A stretch of DNA of 64,000 nucleotides from SBBV01 sp036555425 (GTDB lineage: Bacteria > Pseudomonadota > Alphaproteobacteria > Bin65): NCBI GenBank assembly GCA_036555425.1, contig DATBLL010000080.1, positions 6,324 to 70,323 of the forward strand, written 5' to 3'. Shown in pieces: positions 26,660 through 34,834 of this stretch (positions are counted from its first letter, which is position 1; every line of letters starts with the position of its first letter). The notes beneath the pieces are model-generated. The model did no database searches. It was given only the letters and a program-made list of their open reading frames with translations, and was not told where the DNA came from. The position numbers were made by a program, and so were the translations under genes.

Positions 26660-27016
26660 GTCAGAGCGGTTCCGGCGACTGGCGCGCAGGCGACGGTCAC
26701 CCCTCCCCCGTTCGCGTGGACAAACGTAAACATTCGTCAACAACCCTAGGCACGCCCCGCCTTGGCGGGACAGGGGTAGGTCGCCCGGAGTTCGGGCCGA
26801 AGACGAGAAAAGGCGAGTCTGCGCGTTCCATCGTCTTTCATCGTCATTTATCGTCTTTTCTCGTCGTTTTGACCGCTCGAAAAGACGAGAAAAGACGAGT
26901 TTACGCGCAGTAACTCGTCATTGGCGGAAGCGACCGACAAGCATCGTTCCTGCATGCGCCGCGCTCCTTGCGCCGGCAAAAACAAAATGGGAACTTAAGC
27001 CCGTGACGCGCCGCTT
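26660..27016. other. uvrB upstream region with phased repeats, no gene
   Basis: This 357-bp stretch contains no convincing gene. It begins with the uvrB 5' region; on the minus strand TTGACG (near 26740) could be part of a -35 but no matching -10 was seen. It then holds the phased TCGTC array (26801-26900). The last 100 bases lead into the GST fragment. Confidence 0.6.
26801..26900. repeat. helically phased TCGTC/GACGA repeat array
   Basis: Four TCGTC units start exactly 10 bp apart (26831, 26841, 26851, 26861), separated by T-rich pentamers. They are flanked by inverted units 10 bp apart: GACGA at 26884 and 26894 on the right, and GACGA 26802 / GGCGA 26812 on the left. The 15-bp stretches at 26851-26865 and 26884-26898 are perfect inverted repeats. 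Spacing of one helical turn suggests a protein-binding array or bent DNA; the function is unknown. Confidence 0.75.
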
Positions 27017-27268
27017 TCAAGCCGCGCCCTTGACCGCCTCGGCTTCGATCGCCATCGCCCTCTTGAAGGCCGGGCGCTCGGTGCACCGGCCGACATAGGA
27101 CGTGAACGCGGGCCGCGGCGGCACGATCTTCAGCAAGCCGATGCCGAAATCGAGATCGGAGCCGATCATCACGTCGGCGGCCGTGAACCGCGGGCCGAGC
27201 AGCCAGGGACCGGGCTGCGCCGCCTGCTCGAGCGCGTCCATTACGCGATCGAAGCTGCCCCAGCCCGC
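27017..27268 (-). pseudogene. glutathione S-transferase, C-terminal fragment
   Basis: The minus-strand frame from about 27268 down to 27017 reads as the C-terminal helical domain of a bacterial GST: GSFDRVMDALEQ, the hallmark GPRFTAADVMIGSDL, and RPAFTSYVGRCTERPAFKRA. The N-terminal thioredoxin-like half that binds glutathione is missing; upstream sequence past 27268 has no GST match and instead reads as another gene fragment on the plus strand. The remaining part could only be translated from ATG 27241 as 74 residues. I regard it as the remnant of a deletion. Confidence 0.62.
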
Positions 27269-27275
27269 CGCGGAC

Positions 27276-27395
27276 CGGGATCGTGATCGGCGGCAACGTT
27301 ATCGCCTCGATCCACAGCGCCTTCATCGGCGCGGTGACCGTGCCCTTCGTGATCGGGCTGCTCAGGCGGCGCTGCGCCGATACGAGCCGCGCGAG
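27276..27395 (+). pseudogene. possible YeaQ/YmgE-like membrane protein fragment
   Basis: About 40 codons encode a hydrophobic stretch (IVIGGNVIASIHSAFIGAV then TVPFVIGLLRRR) resembling the last membrane segment of GlsB/YeaQ/YmgE stress proteins. Its N-terminal segments are missing: the homology begins at the same point (about 27270) where the divergent GST fragment ends. The frame continues with unrelated Arg/Ala-rich sequence into the end of the FecR gene region. A weak assignment based on a short match by eye. Confidence 0.3.
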
Positions 27396-27448
27396 GGGCG
27401 CGGCAACGCGGCGCACCTTCGGCCGGAGGGCCGGCTCTGCGCCGGGCG

Positions 27449-28387
27449 CTACTTCTTCTTCAGCTGGCCAGGCGGCGAGTTCTGCTGGCCGGGCGGCAAG
27501 AAGCTCGGGCCGCGATTGGTGAGGCCGGGGGGCAACGTATCGCGCTGCAAGCCCGGCGGAACCGTGCCCGCCCCGGTTTGAATTGGCGGGAAGCCGGCCT
27601 GCGGCGGCGGGCCCGGCGGCGGCGGCCCGTTCCCGGGGTCCGGCGGCGGCCCGTTGCCCGGATCGGGCGGCGGCGCGTTCGGCGGTGGACTGTTGGGTCC
27701 GGCGGCGGGCGACAGTTCGTTGAAGAAGCGGTTGAGGCCGAGGAAATCGATGAAGAGGGTGTCGCTGCCATCGCCGACGGAACAGTTCGTCCGGCCTTCA
27801 CCGCAGGACTTGTCGTATTTCGATTTCGTGTTGCCGAGTTCGGAACCGTTGGTCACGACATAGGTTCCGGGCTTGTTGAGCTCGACGCATTTTCCGGTCT
27901 TCGTGCAGAGAATGGTGCCGCCCTCGGTGAGCGAGAGCGTAAGCCAGGGGCCGCGAATCGCGAATTCGATGATCGTGCCGCGCACGCCGATCGTCCCCAT
28001 CGGGGTATCGATCCGGTATCCCGTCTTGGGTCCGGACCCCGAAATGAAGCGGAACGTGCCGGTCGCGGCGCGGATCGCGAGCTCGCCTTGGCGCCGGTCC
28101 GGATCGTAGACAACCTTGTCGAGCGTCACGCGCGAATTCGGGCCCAGCGTGAGGGCGGTTTCGTCTGTAAACAGGATCTGCGCCGCCGCGGCATCGCCGG
28201 TCGCGATGTCCTCGTTCTGGAAGACGCCGTCGCCGAGCTTCAGCATACGGCGCGCACCGGCGAGCGTGCCGGTGACCTCGCGCTGCGCGCTCGCGGTTGT
28301 GCCGATTCGAGGTTCGGTCGCGGCTTGCGCGGCGGCGGCGGCGGCGGCGGTCGTGGCGGCGACGAAGCCAGCCAGTATGACACGCAT
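27449..28387 (-). CDS. FecR-domain secreted protein with proline-rich tail
   Basis: A 312-residue exported protein. A signal peptide (1-23, ending AQAA) is followed by a FecR-type beta domain (about 40-150; LKLGDGVFQNEDI, LTLGPNSRVTLDKVVYDP, YRIDTPMGTIGVRGTI), two CxxxxxC pairs near 160-205, and from about 220 a low-complexity tail with repeated DPGNGPPP units ending in LKKK. This layout matches FecR-domain proteins of alphaproteobacteria outside TonB-dependent iron signalling; no anti-sigma helix or sigma factor is adjacent. ATG 28387 is chosen because GGAG lies before it; the ATG 12 bp upstream has no ribosome site. Confidence 0.82.
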   Translation of the reverse strand: MRVILAGFVAATTAAAAAAAQAATEPRIGTTASAQREVTGTLAGARRMLKLGDGVFQNEDIATGDAAAAQILFTDETALTLGPNSRVTLDKVVYDPDRRQGELAIRAATGTFRFISGSGPKTGYRIDTPMGTIGVRGTIIEFAIRGPWLTLSLTEGGTILCTKTGKCVELNKPGTYVVTNGSELGNTKSKYDKSCGEGRTNCSVGDGSDTLFIDFLGLNRFFNELSPAAGPNSPPPNAPPPDPGNGPPPDPGNGPPPPGPPPQAGFPPIQTGAGTVPPGLQRDTLPPGLTNRGPSFLPPGQQNSPPGQLKKK

Positions 28388-28683
28388 CTTTGTCTCCATG
28401 ACCGTGGCTTCGTCCGGCCGTCACGCAGCGCGGCGAATAGGACGAGCAGCGCAGGGAATTTCTCGCGTGCTTCGGCGCCAAGAACTCGCTGTGCGGTCCT
28501 CGAAGCGGCATTATACAGAAATATTTCACTATGTAACGGGGCAGGCGGCGATGATTGAGCGTGAGCCGCGTCACGTTCGACAGCCGCGCCGGCACGCTGC
28601 GCCGGCGATGTTCGACCAATCCTCTCAATGGCTTACATGGCGACGCCGATGGATGGCGCCTGCACCTCACGGGCCAAAATATA

Positions 28684-28716
28684 AAGGCCGCGGGGACGAG
28701 GAGAACCCGCGGCCTT
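28684..28716 (-). terminator. strong intrinsic terminator-like hairpin, minus strand
   Basis: Arms aaggccgcggg (28684-28694) and cccgcggcctt (28706-28716) are perfectly paired around 11 bases. On the minus strand the stem is followed by TATATTTT. No convincing gene ends just before it on that strand; a 70-codon open frame (28772-28984) is possible but unsupported. Confidence 0.65.
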
Positions 28717-28878
28717 CATATCGGCGGCGCCGGAGCGGAGGAGAGTACGCTGCACGGCGCTCTATTTCGGCTCAATGCCCGCCGCGTCGGTCCTGCGACA
28801 GCCCCAACAGCGGACGGTCTGCTTCTACCCGCCGCTTGTGGCGAAGGATGCGCGGAATCATGGCGAGTTTGTGATTTT

Positions 28879-28895
28879 CGTTAACATAGTTAACG
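28879..28895. promoter_or_regulatory. CGTTAAC palindrome (possible operator)
   Basis: A perfect 7-bp inverted repeat CGTTAAC/GTTAACG around ATA, AT-rich within GC-rich DNA. The TTAA half-sites are 5 bp apart rather than the 7 bp of CtrA sites. Regulator unknown. Confidence 0.35.
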
Positions 28896-28960
28896 ATTTC
28901 AAGCGATTGGAGCGCCCGGAGCGCGCCGGCCAGCGACCGCGCCAGGGTCCAGACACGGAA

Positions 28961-28997
28961 AAGGCCGCAGCGTTGGAGGGGCACCCGCTACGGCCTT
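28961..28997 (-). terminator. terminator-like hairpin, minus strand
   Basis: Arms aaggccgcagcg and cgctacggcctt pair with one G-T wobble around 13 bases; the minus-strand reading is followed by TTTT (28961-28958). A further hairpin (29011-29037) lies just upstream on that strand. The transcript that would end here is not identified. Confidence 0.45.
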
Positions 28998-29439
28998 CCC
29001 GGGGACATGGGCTCCGGCGTGGGGGAGACACCGGAGCTCACTCATGCAGCAGCTTGGCGCCGCTGCTCGGCTTGGGCCGGTCGGGGAGATCATCCGGCGT
29101 CCAAACCACGCTCACATATAGCGCCCGGGGCGTGGCAGGCTTTTGCAGGCACGACGGCGAATCGATGAAGAATCGCGGCGAAAGCGTGGAGGCCACAGCC
29201 TGTAGATTCGAGTATGACGGCGGCGAAGAAATCGCCCACAAGAAACACGCGCGCGAGGGCAGGCGCGAAGCGCTTCGCTTTGAATGAGATATCGGGCGCG
29301 CCCGAACCAGCGGCAAGGCCTCGCCGCGCCGAAGTCAAGTCCGCGCGCCTGCATGGGCCGGCCGCGGCCGCGCACTCGACTACGATGGCGCGCGAGTCCA
29401 GTTCCCCCACGCCATTTCATTCCGCAAGAGAGGGCCGCG

Positions 29440-30135
29440 ATGATCGAGCTTTATTTCTGGACCACGCCCAACGGCTACAAGCCGCTGATGTTTCTCGAGG
29501 AGACGAAGCTTCCCTACAGCTTGAAGCCGGTGAACATCGGCAAGGGCGAGCAGTTCGATCCCGCCTTCTTGAAGATCGCGCCCAACAACCGCATTCCGGC
29601 GATGGTCGACACCGCGCCCAACGGCGGCGGCCCCCCGATCACGATCTTCGAATCGGGCGCCATCCTGCTCTATCTCGCGGACAAGACGGGCAAGCTGATC
29701 CCCGCCGGCCTGGCCGGGCGCTGGGATTGCATCCAGTGGCTGTTCTGGCAGATGGCGGGCCTCGGCCCGATGCTCGGGCAGAACCACCATTTCTCGCAAT
29801 ACGCGCCCGAGAAGATCCCCTACGCCATCGACCGCTATGTGAAGGAGACCAACCGGCTCTACGGCGTGCTCAACAAGCGCCTGGCCGACCGCGAATATAT
29901 CGCCGGCGCCTACTCCATCGCCGACATGGCCTCCTATCCCTGGATCGTGCCCTATGAGCGCCAGGGCCAGAAGCTCGAGGACTTCCCGCACCTGAAGCGC
30001 TGGTTCGAAGCGATCAAGGCGCGGCCCTCGACGATCGCGGCCTACGAGAAGGGCAAGACGATCAACACGCCCGCGCCGATGACCGAGGAGGCGAAGAAGA
30101 TCCTGTTCGGGCAGACCGCGGCCGTGGTGCGCTGA
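29440..30135 (+). CDS. glutathione S-transferase-like protein (YfcG/YghU type)
   Basis: A 231-residue two-domain GST. The N-terminal thioredoxin-fold has TTPNGYKPLMFLEE at the glutathione site (Thr/Asn in place of catalytic Tyr/Ser, as in the YfcG disulfide-bond oxidoreductases), then NNRIPAMVD and FESGAILLYLADK. The helical domain carries WLFWQMAGLGPMLGQ and the N-capping ADREYIAGAYSIADMASYPW. ATG 29440 is taken because the family starts there and AGAGAGGG precedes it, although the frame opens 156 bp earlier. Likely cytosolic thiol-disulfide chemistry. Confidence 0.92.
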   Translation: MIELYFWTTPNGYKPLMFLEETKLPYSLKPVNIGKGEQFDPAFLKIAPNNRIPAMVDTAPNGGGPPITIFESGAILLYLADKTGKLIPAGLAGRWDCIQWLFWQMAGLGPMLGQNHHFSQYAPEKIPYAIDRYVKETNRLYGVLNKRLADREYIAGAYSIADMASYPWIVPYERQGQKLEDFPHLKRWFEAIKARPSTIAAYEKGKTINTPAPMTEEAKKILFGQTAAVVR

Positions 30136-30266
30136 TCCGGCGCTTGGGCCGGATGAGTTCGGACCAAATCCGGCTGGCCCGCGGAACCAATTGGAAACCC
30201 GTTCGTAGCAGGCTCATCGGGCGCAAGGGGATTGGCGTCCGCGGAGTCAACGAAACGGGGTATTCC

Positions 30267-30506
30267 ATGCGGGCCTATCTCTACATCGGGCTCGCCCTCG
30301 CCGCGGCCGGGGCGTTGGGGCTGGCGCTCGAGCACGTCGTCTTCGACGGCGTGCGCGAGATCATCGATGCCGGCACGATCAAGGTGACGGCGCGCACCGA
30401 CCGCTTCTTCCCGGCGACGACGCTGGTGAGCGTCTTCGCGCTCGCGGGCGGCCTCGTCCTCCTCGTCATCGGACGGCCGAAGGGCCCGGGCAGCGCGGCG
30501 GAGTAA
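30267..30506 (+). CDS. small two-helix membrane protein
   Basis: A 79-residue protein with membrane segments at about 5-22 and 53-70 and a soluble stretch between (VFDGVREIIDAGTIKVTARTDRF). Not recognised. GGGG lies 9 bp upstream of ATG 30267, supporting this start; the frame is open to 30144. It follows the GST gene on the same strand and precedes a long hairpin that may end the transcript. Confidence 0.6.
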   Translation: MRAYLYIGLALAAAGALGLALEHVVFDGVREIIDAGTIKVTARTDRFFPATTLVSVFALAGGLVLLVIGRPKGPGSAAE

Positions 30507-30513
30507 GAATTCT

Positions 30514-30571
30514 AAACACGGAGAGCACGGCGCTCGGCCCGCTTCGACCGAGCGCCGTGCTCTCCGTGTTT
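30514..30571. repeat. 24-bp perfect hairpin ('cacggagagcacgg' type)
   Basis: Arms 30514-30537 and 30548-30571 are perfectly inverted, enclosing 10 bases. The core aaacacggagagcacggcgc resembles the dispersed 'cacgaagacacgaag' element at 8786-8882. Right flank is TTCAATTTCTT, so it may stop transcription from the small membrane protein gene. Confidence 0.85.
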
Positions 30572-30665
30572 CAATTTCTTGCTTCTTGTCTCAACGCAAT
30601 TGCCGCGTTGCGCGGGAACGGGCGTTAGCGTATCACCGCGCCCGCTTTATCCCGCGATGTCTCCC

Positions 30666-31868
30666 ATGTCCGTCCTCGCCCAGCGTCTGGCCCGCATCAA
30701 GCCCTCCGCCACCATGGGCGTGACGATGAAGGCGCGCGCGCTCAAGGCCGCGGGCCGCGACGTGATCGGCCTCGGCGCCGGCGAGCCGGATTTCGACACG
30801 CCGCCCAACATCCGCGAAGCGGCGAAAAGGGCGATCGACGCCGGCGAAACGCGCTACACCGACGTCGGCGGCACGCCGGCGCTCAAGAAGGCGATCTCCG
30901 CCAAGTTCAAGCGCGAGAACAACCTCGACTACGCGCCCGAGCAGATCATCGCCTCGACCGGCGGCAAGCAAGTGCTGTTCAACGCGTTCCTGGCTACGCT
31001 CGACCCCGGCGACGAAGTTATCATCCCGGCGCCCTATTGGGTGAGCTATCCTGACATGGTGGTGCTCGCCGAGGGCACGCCGGTGTTCGTGCCCTGCCCG
31101 CAGAACAACGGCTTCAAGCTGGTGCCCGAGGAGCTCGAGAAGGCGATCACGCCCAAGACCAAGTGGCTGCTGCTCAACAGCCCCTCGAACCCTTCGGGCG
31201 CCGCCTACACCAAGGCGGAACTCAAAGCCGTGACCGACGTGCTGGTGCGCCACCCGCATGTATGGGTGATGACCGACGACATGTACGAGCACCTCGTCTA
31301 CGACGATTTCGAATTCTGGTCGCCGGCGCAGCTGGAGCCGAAGCTCTATTCGCGCACGCTGACGATCAATGGCGTCTCCAAGGCCTATTGCATGACCGGC
31401 TGGCGCATCGGCTATGCCGGCGGCCCCATGGAGCTCATCAAGGCGATGACCGACATCCAAGGGCACAGCACCTCCAACCCCTCGTCGATCAGCCAAGCCG
31501 CGTCAGTCGAGGCGCTCAATGGCCCGCAGGACTTCATCCCGAAGAACAACGCCGTGTTCAAGGAGCGGCGCGACCTCGTCGTCGCGATGCTGAACGAGGC
31601 GAAGGGCCTCTACTGCCCGGTGCCCGAGGGTGCGTTCTACGTCTATCCCTCCTGCGCCGGCACGATCGGCAAGACGACGCCGCAGGGCAAGCGCCTCGCG
31701 ACCGACGAGGATTTCGTGACGTATCTCCTTGAGGCCGAGGGCGTGGCGGTGGTGCAAGGCTCGGCCTTCGGCCTCGCGCCGCATTTCCGCGTCTCCTACG
31801 CCACCTCGACCGAGGCGCTGCGCGAGGCGTGCAAGCGCATCCAGAGGGCGTGCGCGGCGCTGCGCTAA
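30666..31868 (+). CDS. pyridoxal-phosphate aspartate aminotransferase family protein
   Basis: A 400-residue class I aminotransferase, close to the AatA/AspC-like enzymes of alphaproteobacteria that transfer the amino group of aspartate (sometimes prephenate) to 2-oxoglutarate. GLGAGEPDFDTP binds substrate, NSPSNPSGA and the PLP-lysine SKAYCMTGWRIGY (about 235-247) are clear, and the FRVSYATS arginine lies near the end. ATG 30666 gives the family start MSVLAQRLARIKPS; ATG 30657 is in frame 9 bp earlier. A hairpin follows the stop. Confidence 0.92.
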   Translation: MSVLAQRLARIKPSATMGVTMKARALKAAGRDVIGLGAGEPDFDTPPNIREAAKRAIDAGETRYTDVGGTPALKKAISAKFKRENNLDYAPEQIIASTGGKQVLFNAFLATLDPGDEVIIPAPYWVSYPDMVVLAEGTPVFVPCPQNNGFKLVPEELEKAITPKTKWLLLNSPSNPSGAAYTKAELKAVTDVLVRHPHVWVMTDDMYEHLVYDDFEFWSPAQLEPKLYSRTLTINGVSKAYCMTGWRIGYAGGPMELIKAMTDIQGHSTSNPSSISQAASVEALNGPQDFIPKNNAVFKERRDLVVAMLNEAKGLYCPVPEGAFYVYPSCAGTIGKTTPQGKRLATDEDFVTYLLEAEGVAVVQGSAFGLAPHFRVSYATSTEALREACKRIQRACAALR

Positions 31869-32226
31869 TCGGCGTGTGCCGGAGGATTCTCCGGCACATC
31901 GGCGCGCTTGACCCAAGGCTCGGCGCGCGGCGCCCGCCTGGACTAGTGCTTGTGCACAGGGCCGGAATTGTCGGCGCGGATTCGTAACTTTTTGATTTTG
32001 CCCAATTTATGACTCATTTACGACGATGCGTCGCGTAAGTTTTCCTGAATTTTCAAAGGGTTGACCGGAAGCCCGCAGCAGGCCGTTCGCGGCGTAGGCA
32101 AATCGGGCCGACGCCCGCTGCGGCGCCTATTGCATTGTTTTCGACAGATTTATTCACACCTAGGCAGAGGTTGAGCCGATGCGGCGAAGCAATTGACGCG
32201 GCGGCCGGAGCGCCGAAATTGGCAGG
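31869..32226. other. intergenic region before uvrC
   Basis: A 358-bp gap without genes. The first part holds the hairpin at 31875-31898. The middle (about 31980-32060) is notably AT-rich (gtaactttttgattttgccc, then aatttatgactcatttacg), a likely place for the uvrC promoter, but I cannot fix -35/-10 elements. No LexA-type GTTC-N7-GTTC box was seen. Confidence 0.55.
31875..31898 (+). terminator. hairpin after the aminotransferase gene
   Basis: Arms tgtgccggag and ctccggcaca pair perfectly around GATT, starting 6 bp after the stop codon. No T-run follows, so it may be an RNA 3'-end stabiliser or a weak terminator. Confidence 0.55.
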
Positions 32227-34197
32227 ATGAGCGACACCGAAATCGAGAACGGGAGCGAAGCGGAGGCCCGGCCGGCAGACGGGCTGCTCGCGACCGGCGC
32301 GGCGCTGATCAAGGAGCACCTGCCGCGCTTGCCGCTGGGCCCGGGCGTCTACCGCATGCTCGATAAGCGCGGCGATGCGCTCTATGTCGGCAAGGCGCGG
32401 AGCCTCGCCAAGCGCGTGGCGAATTATTGCGCCATTGCCAAGCTGCCCGAGCGCCTGCGGCGCATGGTGGCCGAGACGGCGTCGCTCGAGATCGTCTCGA
32501 CCCACACCGAGGTCGAGGCGCTGCTGCTCGAATCGAACCTCATCAAGCGCCTGAAGCCGCGCTACAACGTGCTGCTGCGCGACGACAAGTCGTTTCCCTA
32601 CATCCACATCACCGCCGCCGCCGAGACGGCGCCGCTCGACAGCCCCAAGCGCTGGGCGCGCATCGTCAAGCACCGCGGCGCGCGCGACGAGGGCGGGCTC
32701 TATTACGGCCCGTTCGCCTCGGCCGGCGCTGTCAACCGCACGCTCAACTCGCTGCAGCGCGCGTTCCTGCTGCGCTCCTGCACCGACGGCGTTTTCGCCG
32801 GGCGCACGCGGCCGTGTTTGCTGCACCAAATCAAGCGCTGCAGCGCGCCCTGCGTGGGGCGCGTGACCCCCGAGGCCTATGCCGAGTTCATCAGGCAAGC
32901 CGAGGATTTCCTCGCGGGCCGTGACCCTGGCATCCGCGAGCGCTTCGCCACCGAAATGGAGAAGGCGAGCGGCGCGCTCGAATTCGAGACCGCCGCCTCC
33001 TACCGCGACCGCATCCGGGCGCTCGCCCACATCCAGGCGCGCCAGGACATCAACGTGCAGGAGATCGACGAGGCCGACGTGATCGCGGCGCAGCGCGAGG
33101 CCGGGCAGACCTGCATCCAGGTGTTCTTCTTCCGCGGCGGCCAGAACTGGGGCAACCGCGCCTATTTCCCGCGCCACGACAAGGCCGCGGCGGGCGGAGA
33201 AGTGCTCGCTGCCTTCATCGGCCAGTTTTACGACAACAAGACGCCGCCGAAGCTTGTCTTGCTCAGCGAGGAGGTGCCCGACGCCGCGCTGATCGAGGAG
33301 GCGCTCGCCGTCCGCGCGGGGCGCAAGGTCGAGCTCGCCGTGCCGCAGCGCGGCGAGAAGCGGAAGCTGCTCGAGCACGCGCTCGAGAACGCGAAGAACG
33401 CGCTCGCGCGCCGGCTCGCCGAGAGCTCGTCGCAGAGGAACATGCTGGAGGGCGTCGCCGACGCCTTCCGCCTCGAAGCCGCGCCCGAGCGCATCGAGAT
33501 CTACGACAACAGCCACATCCAGGGTGCCAACGCGGTCGGCGCCATGGTCGTCGCCGGGCCCGAAGGCTACGTCAAATCCGCCTACCGTAAGTTCAACATC
33601 AAGACGGCGCGGCCCAAGGGCGAGGCCGGCGCGCCGCCGCCGGAGGGAACGATCTCCGCCGGCGACGATTTCGGCATGATGCGCGAAGTGCTGACGCGGC
33701 GCTTCAAGCGCGCGATCGAGGAGGACGCCGAGCGCGAGCGCGGCACCTGGCCCGATCTCGTGCTCATCGACGGCGGCGCCGGCCAGCTCTCGGCCGCGCG
33801 CACCGTGTTGGGCGATCTCGGCATCGACGACGTGCCGCTGGTCGCCATCGCCAAGGGCCCCGACCGCAATGCCGGCCGCGAGACCTTCCACCTTCCCGAC
33901 GGCAGCGAGCGGCAGTTCCCGCCCGGCGACGCGGTGCTGTTCTTCCTACAGCGCCTGCGCGACGAGGCGCATCGCTTCGCCATCGGCGCCCACCGCGCGC
34001 GCCGCGCCGCCAGCACCTTGCGCTCGCAGCTCGACGAGGTGCCCGGCATCGGCGCGCGCCGCAAGAAGGCGCTGCTCTTGCGCTTCGGCTCGGCCAAGGG
34101 CGTGGCCGCCGCCGGCTTGACCGATCTCGAAACGACGCCGGGTATCAGCAAGGTGGTGGCGAAGAAGGTCTACGACTTCTTTCATGGGGAAGGATGA
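32227..34197 (+). CDS. uvrC: excinuclease ABC subunit C
   Basis: A 656-residue UvrC, which makes both incisions in nucleotide excision repair. The GIY-YIG nuclease domain is near residues 35-115 (GVYRMLDKRGDALYVGKA), a cysteine cluster (RPCLLHQIKRCSAPC) and UVR motif follow, then the RNase-H-like domain with IEIYDNSHIQG and DLVLIDGGAGQL, and C-terminal helix-hairpin-helix repeats (VPGIGARRKKALL; TPGISKVVAKKV). A normal-length enzyme; starts at ATG 32227 with CAGG upstream. pgsA lies beyond a small toxin-antitoxin remnant, consistent with the frequent uvrC–pgsA pairing. Confidence 0.96.
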   Translation: MSDTEIENGSEAEARPADGLLATGAALIKEHLPRLPLGPGVYRMLDKRGDALYVGKARSLAKRVANYCAIAKLPERLRRMVAETASLEIVSTHTEVEALLLESNLIKRLKPRYNVLLRDDKSFPYIHITAAAETAPLDSPKRWARIVKHRGARDEGGLYYGPFASAGAVNRTLNSLQRAFLLRSCTDGVFAGRTRPCLLHQIKRCSAPCVGRVTPEAYAEFIRQAEDFLAGRDPGIRERFATEMEKASGALEFETAASYRDRIRALAHIQARQDINVQEIDEADVIAAQREAGQTCIQVFFFRGGQNWGNRAYFPRHDKAAAGGEVLAAFIGQFYDNKTPPKLVLLSEEVPDAALIEEALAVRAGRKVELAVPQRGEKRKLLEHALENAKNALARRLAESSSQRNMLEGVADAFRLEAAPERIEIYDNSHIQGANAVGAMVVAGPEGYVKSAYRKFNIKTARPKGEAGAPPPEGTISAGDDFGMMREVLTRRFKRAIEEDAERERGTWPDLVLIDGGAGQLSAARTVLGDLGIDDVPLVAIAKGPDRNAGRETFHLPDGSERQFPPGDAVLFFLQRLRDEAHRFAIGAHRARRAASTLRSQLDEVPGIGARRKKALLLRFGSAKGVAAAGLTDLETTPGISKVVAKKVYDFFHGEG

Positions 34198-34272
34198 GGC
34201 GACGTTGACCTTCGTTCCTCCGAATTATAAATTTCGCTTCAATTCCGATTGAATTTTATAACGGACAGCGTC

Positions 34273-34611
34273 ATGGCCAATGGCAAACAAACCCACGTTG
34301 TCGCGGTATCCCTTCCCAAGGAGCTTTTTCGCGATTTGGAGAAGCTGCGTGCGCGGCTCTTTCGCAAGCGATCCGAAGTCGTGAAGGAGGCCGTGCGACA
34401 ATACGTCGAACGGTATCGGCACGCGAAGGACGAAGCCTATTGGGCTGCGCGCGAGGCGGCAGTCCCATACGACGACGAGCCATATACGGCGGCAGACCGA
34501 GCTGCAGTTCGTCGAGCCCAAGCGGAGTATCGCCGCGGAGAGTACCTGACGCTGGAGGAGCTGAAACGCAAGCTCGGGCATGTGGCGCGTCGACGTTCCG
34601 CGAAGCGTTGA
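34273..34611 (+). CDS. ribbon-helix-helix antitoxin-like protein
   Basis: A 112-residue protein whose N-terminus forms a ribbon-helix-helix DNA-binding domain (VVAVSLPKELFRDLEKLR, then KRSEVVKEAVRQYVERY). The charged C-terminal part would bind the toxin. ATG 34273 is taken; a TTG eight codons upstream is possible. The downstream toxin reading frame starts at 34580 inside this gene, overlapping by 32 bp, the usual RHH–RelE/ParE arrangement. Lower GC than flanking genes, suggesting acquisition between uvrC and pgsA. Confidence 0.78.
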   Translation: MANGKQTHVVAVSLPKELFRDLEKLRARLFRKRSEVVKEAVRQYVERYRHAKDEAYWAAREAAVPYDDEPYTAADRAAVRRAQAEYRRGEYLTLEELKRKLGHVARRRSAKR

Positions 34612-34829
34612 GCGCGACATCTCTCGCCTTCCAAGAGACGATCGCGCGCGAATCACACTCGCTCTTGAAGACCTTCAGCGAAACCCCCTTTGAGGGCGAT
34701 ATTCGCAAGCCATGTCTGGGGCAGTACCGTTGTCGGGTGGGAAGCTACCGCATTGTCTATGCGATCGACGCTAAGGAGCGAATCGTGCTGATCGAACGAA
34801 TCGTTAGGCGTACGAGCACCACATACTAG
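34580..34829 (+). pseudogene. RelE/ParE-family toxin, frameshifted
   Basis: From ATG 34580 the frame encodes MWRVDVPRSVERDISRL and LALEDLQRNP, a RelE/ParE N-terminus, and then meets TGA at 34691-34693. The other half, FEGDIRKPCLGQYRCRVGSY and RIVYAIDAKERIVLIERIV, continues in the next frame to the stop at 34827-34829. The switch falls at a run of five C (34684-34688); with four C one full-length protein of about 82 residues would result. Thus the toxin is inactivated, phase-variable, made by frameshifting, or affected by a sequencing error. The antitoxin upstream is intact. Confidence 0.75.
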
Positions 34830-34834
34830 GGCGC

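Larger units (their letters stand above)
28388..29439. other. gene-poor 1-kb stretch with several hairpins
   Basis: No open frame here has family-like sequence; those present look like shadows or random. What is visible: an AT-richer promoter-like area upstream of the FecR gene (28480-28550), a minus-strand terminator at 28684-28716, a perfect CGTTAAC-ATA-GTTAACG palindrome (28879-28895), a second hairpin at 28961-28997 with a T-tail on the minus strand, and a third (29011-29037, gctccgg/ccggagc). Terminators without an obvious upstream gene suggest an unannotated minus-strand small RNA or small peptide gene. Confidence 0.5.

Noticed and set aside
26660..26760. LexA box before uvrB
   Set aside because: No GTTC-N7-GTTC or close variant was found there or before uvrC.
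26801..26900. CRISPR array
   Set aside because: The unit is 5 bp with 5-bp gaps, not 25-40-bp repeats with unique spacers, and no cas genes are present.
28879..28895. CtrA binding site
   Set aside because: The TTAA half-sites are 5 bp apart, not the 7 bp of the CtrA consensus, so I list only a palindrome of unknown use.
28772..28984. 70-codon minus-strand gene ending before a terminator
   Set aside because: No family resemblance, no ribosome site, and its start lies inside another hairpin; position before the terminator alone is not enough.
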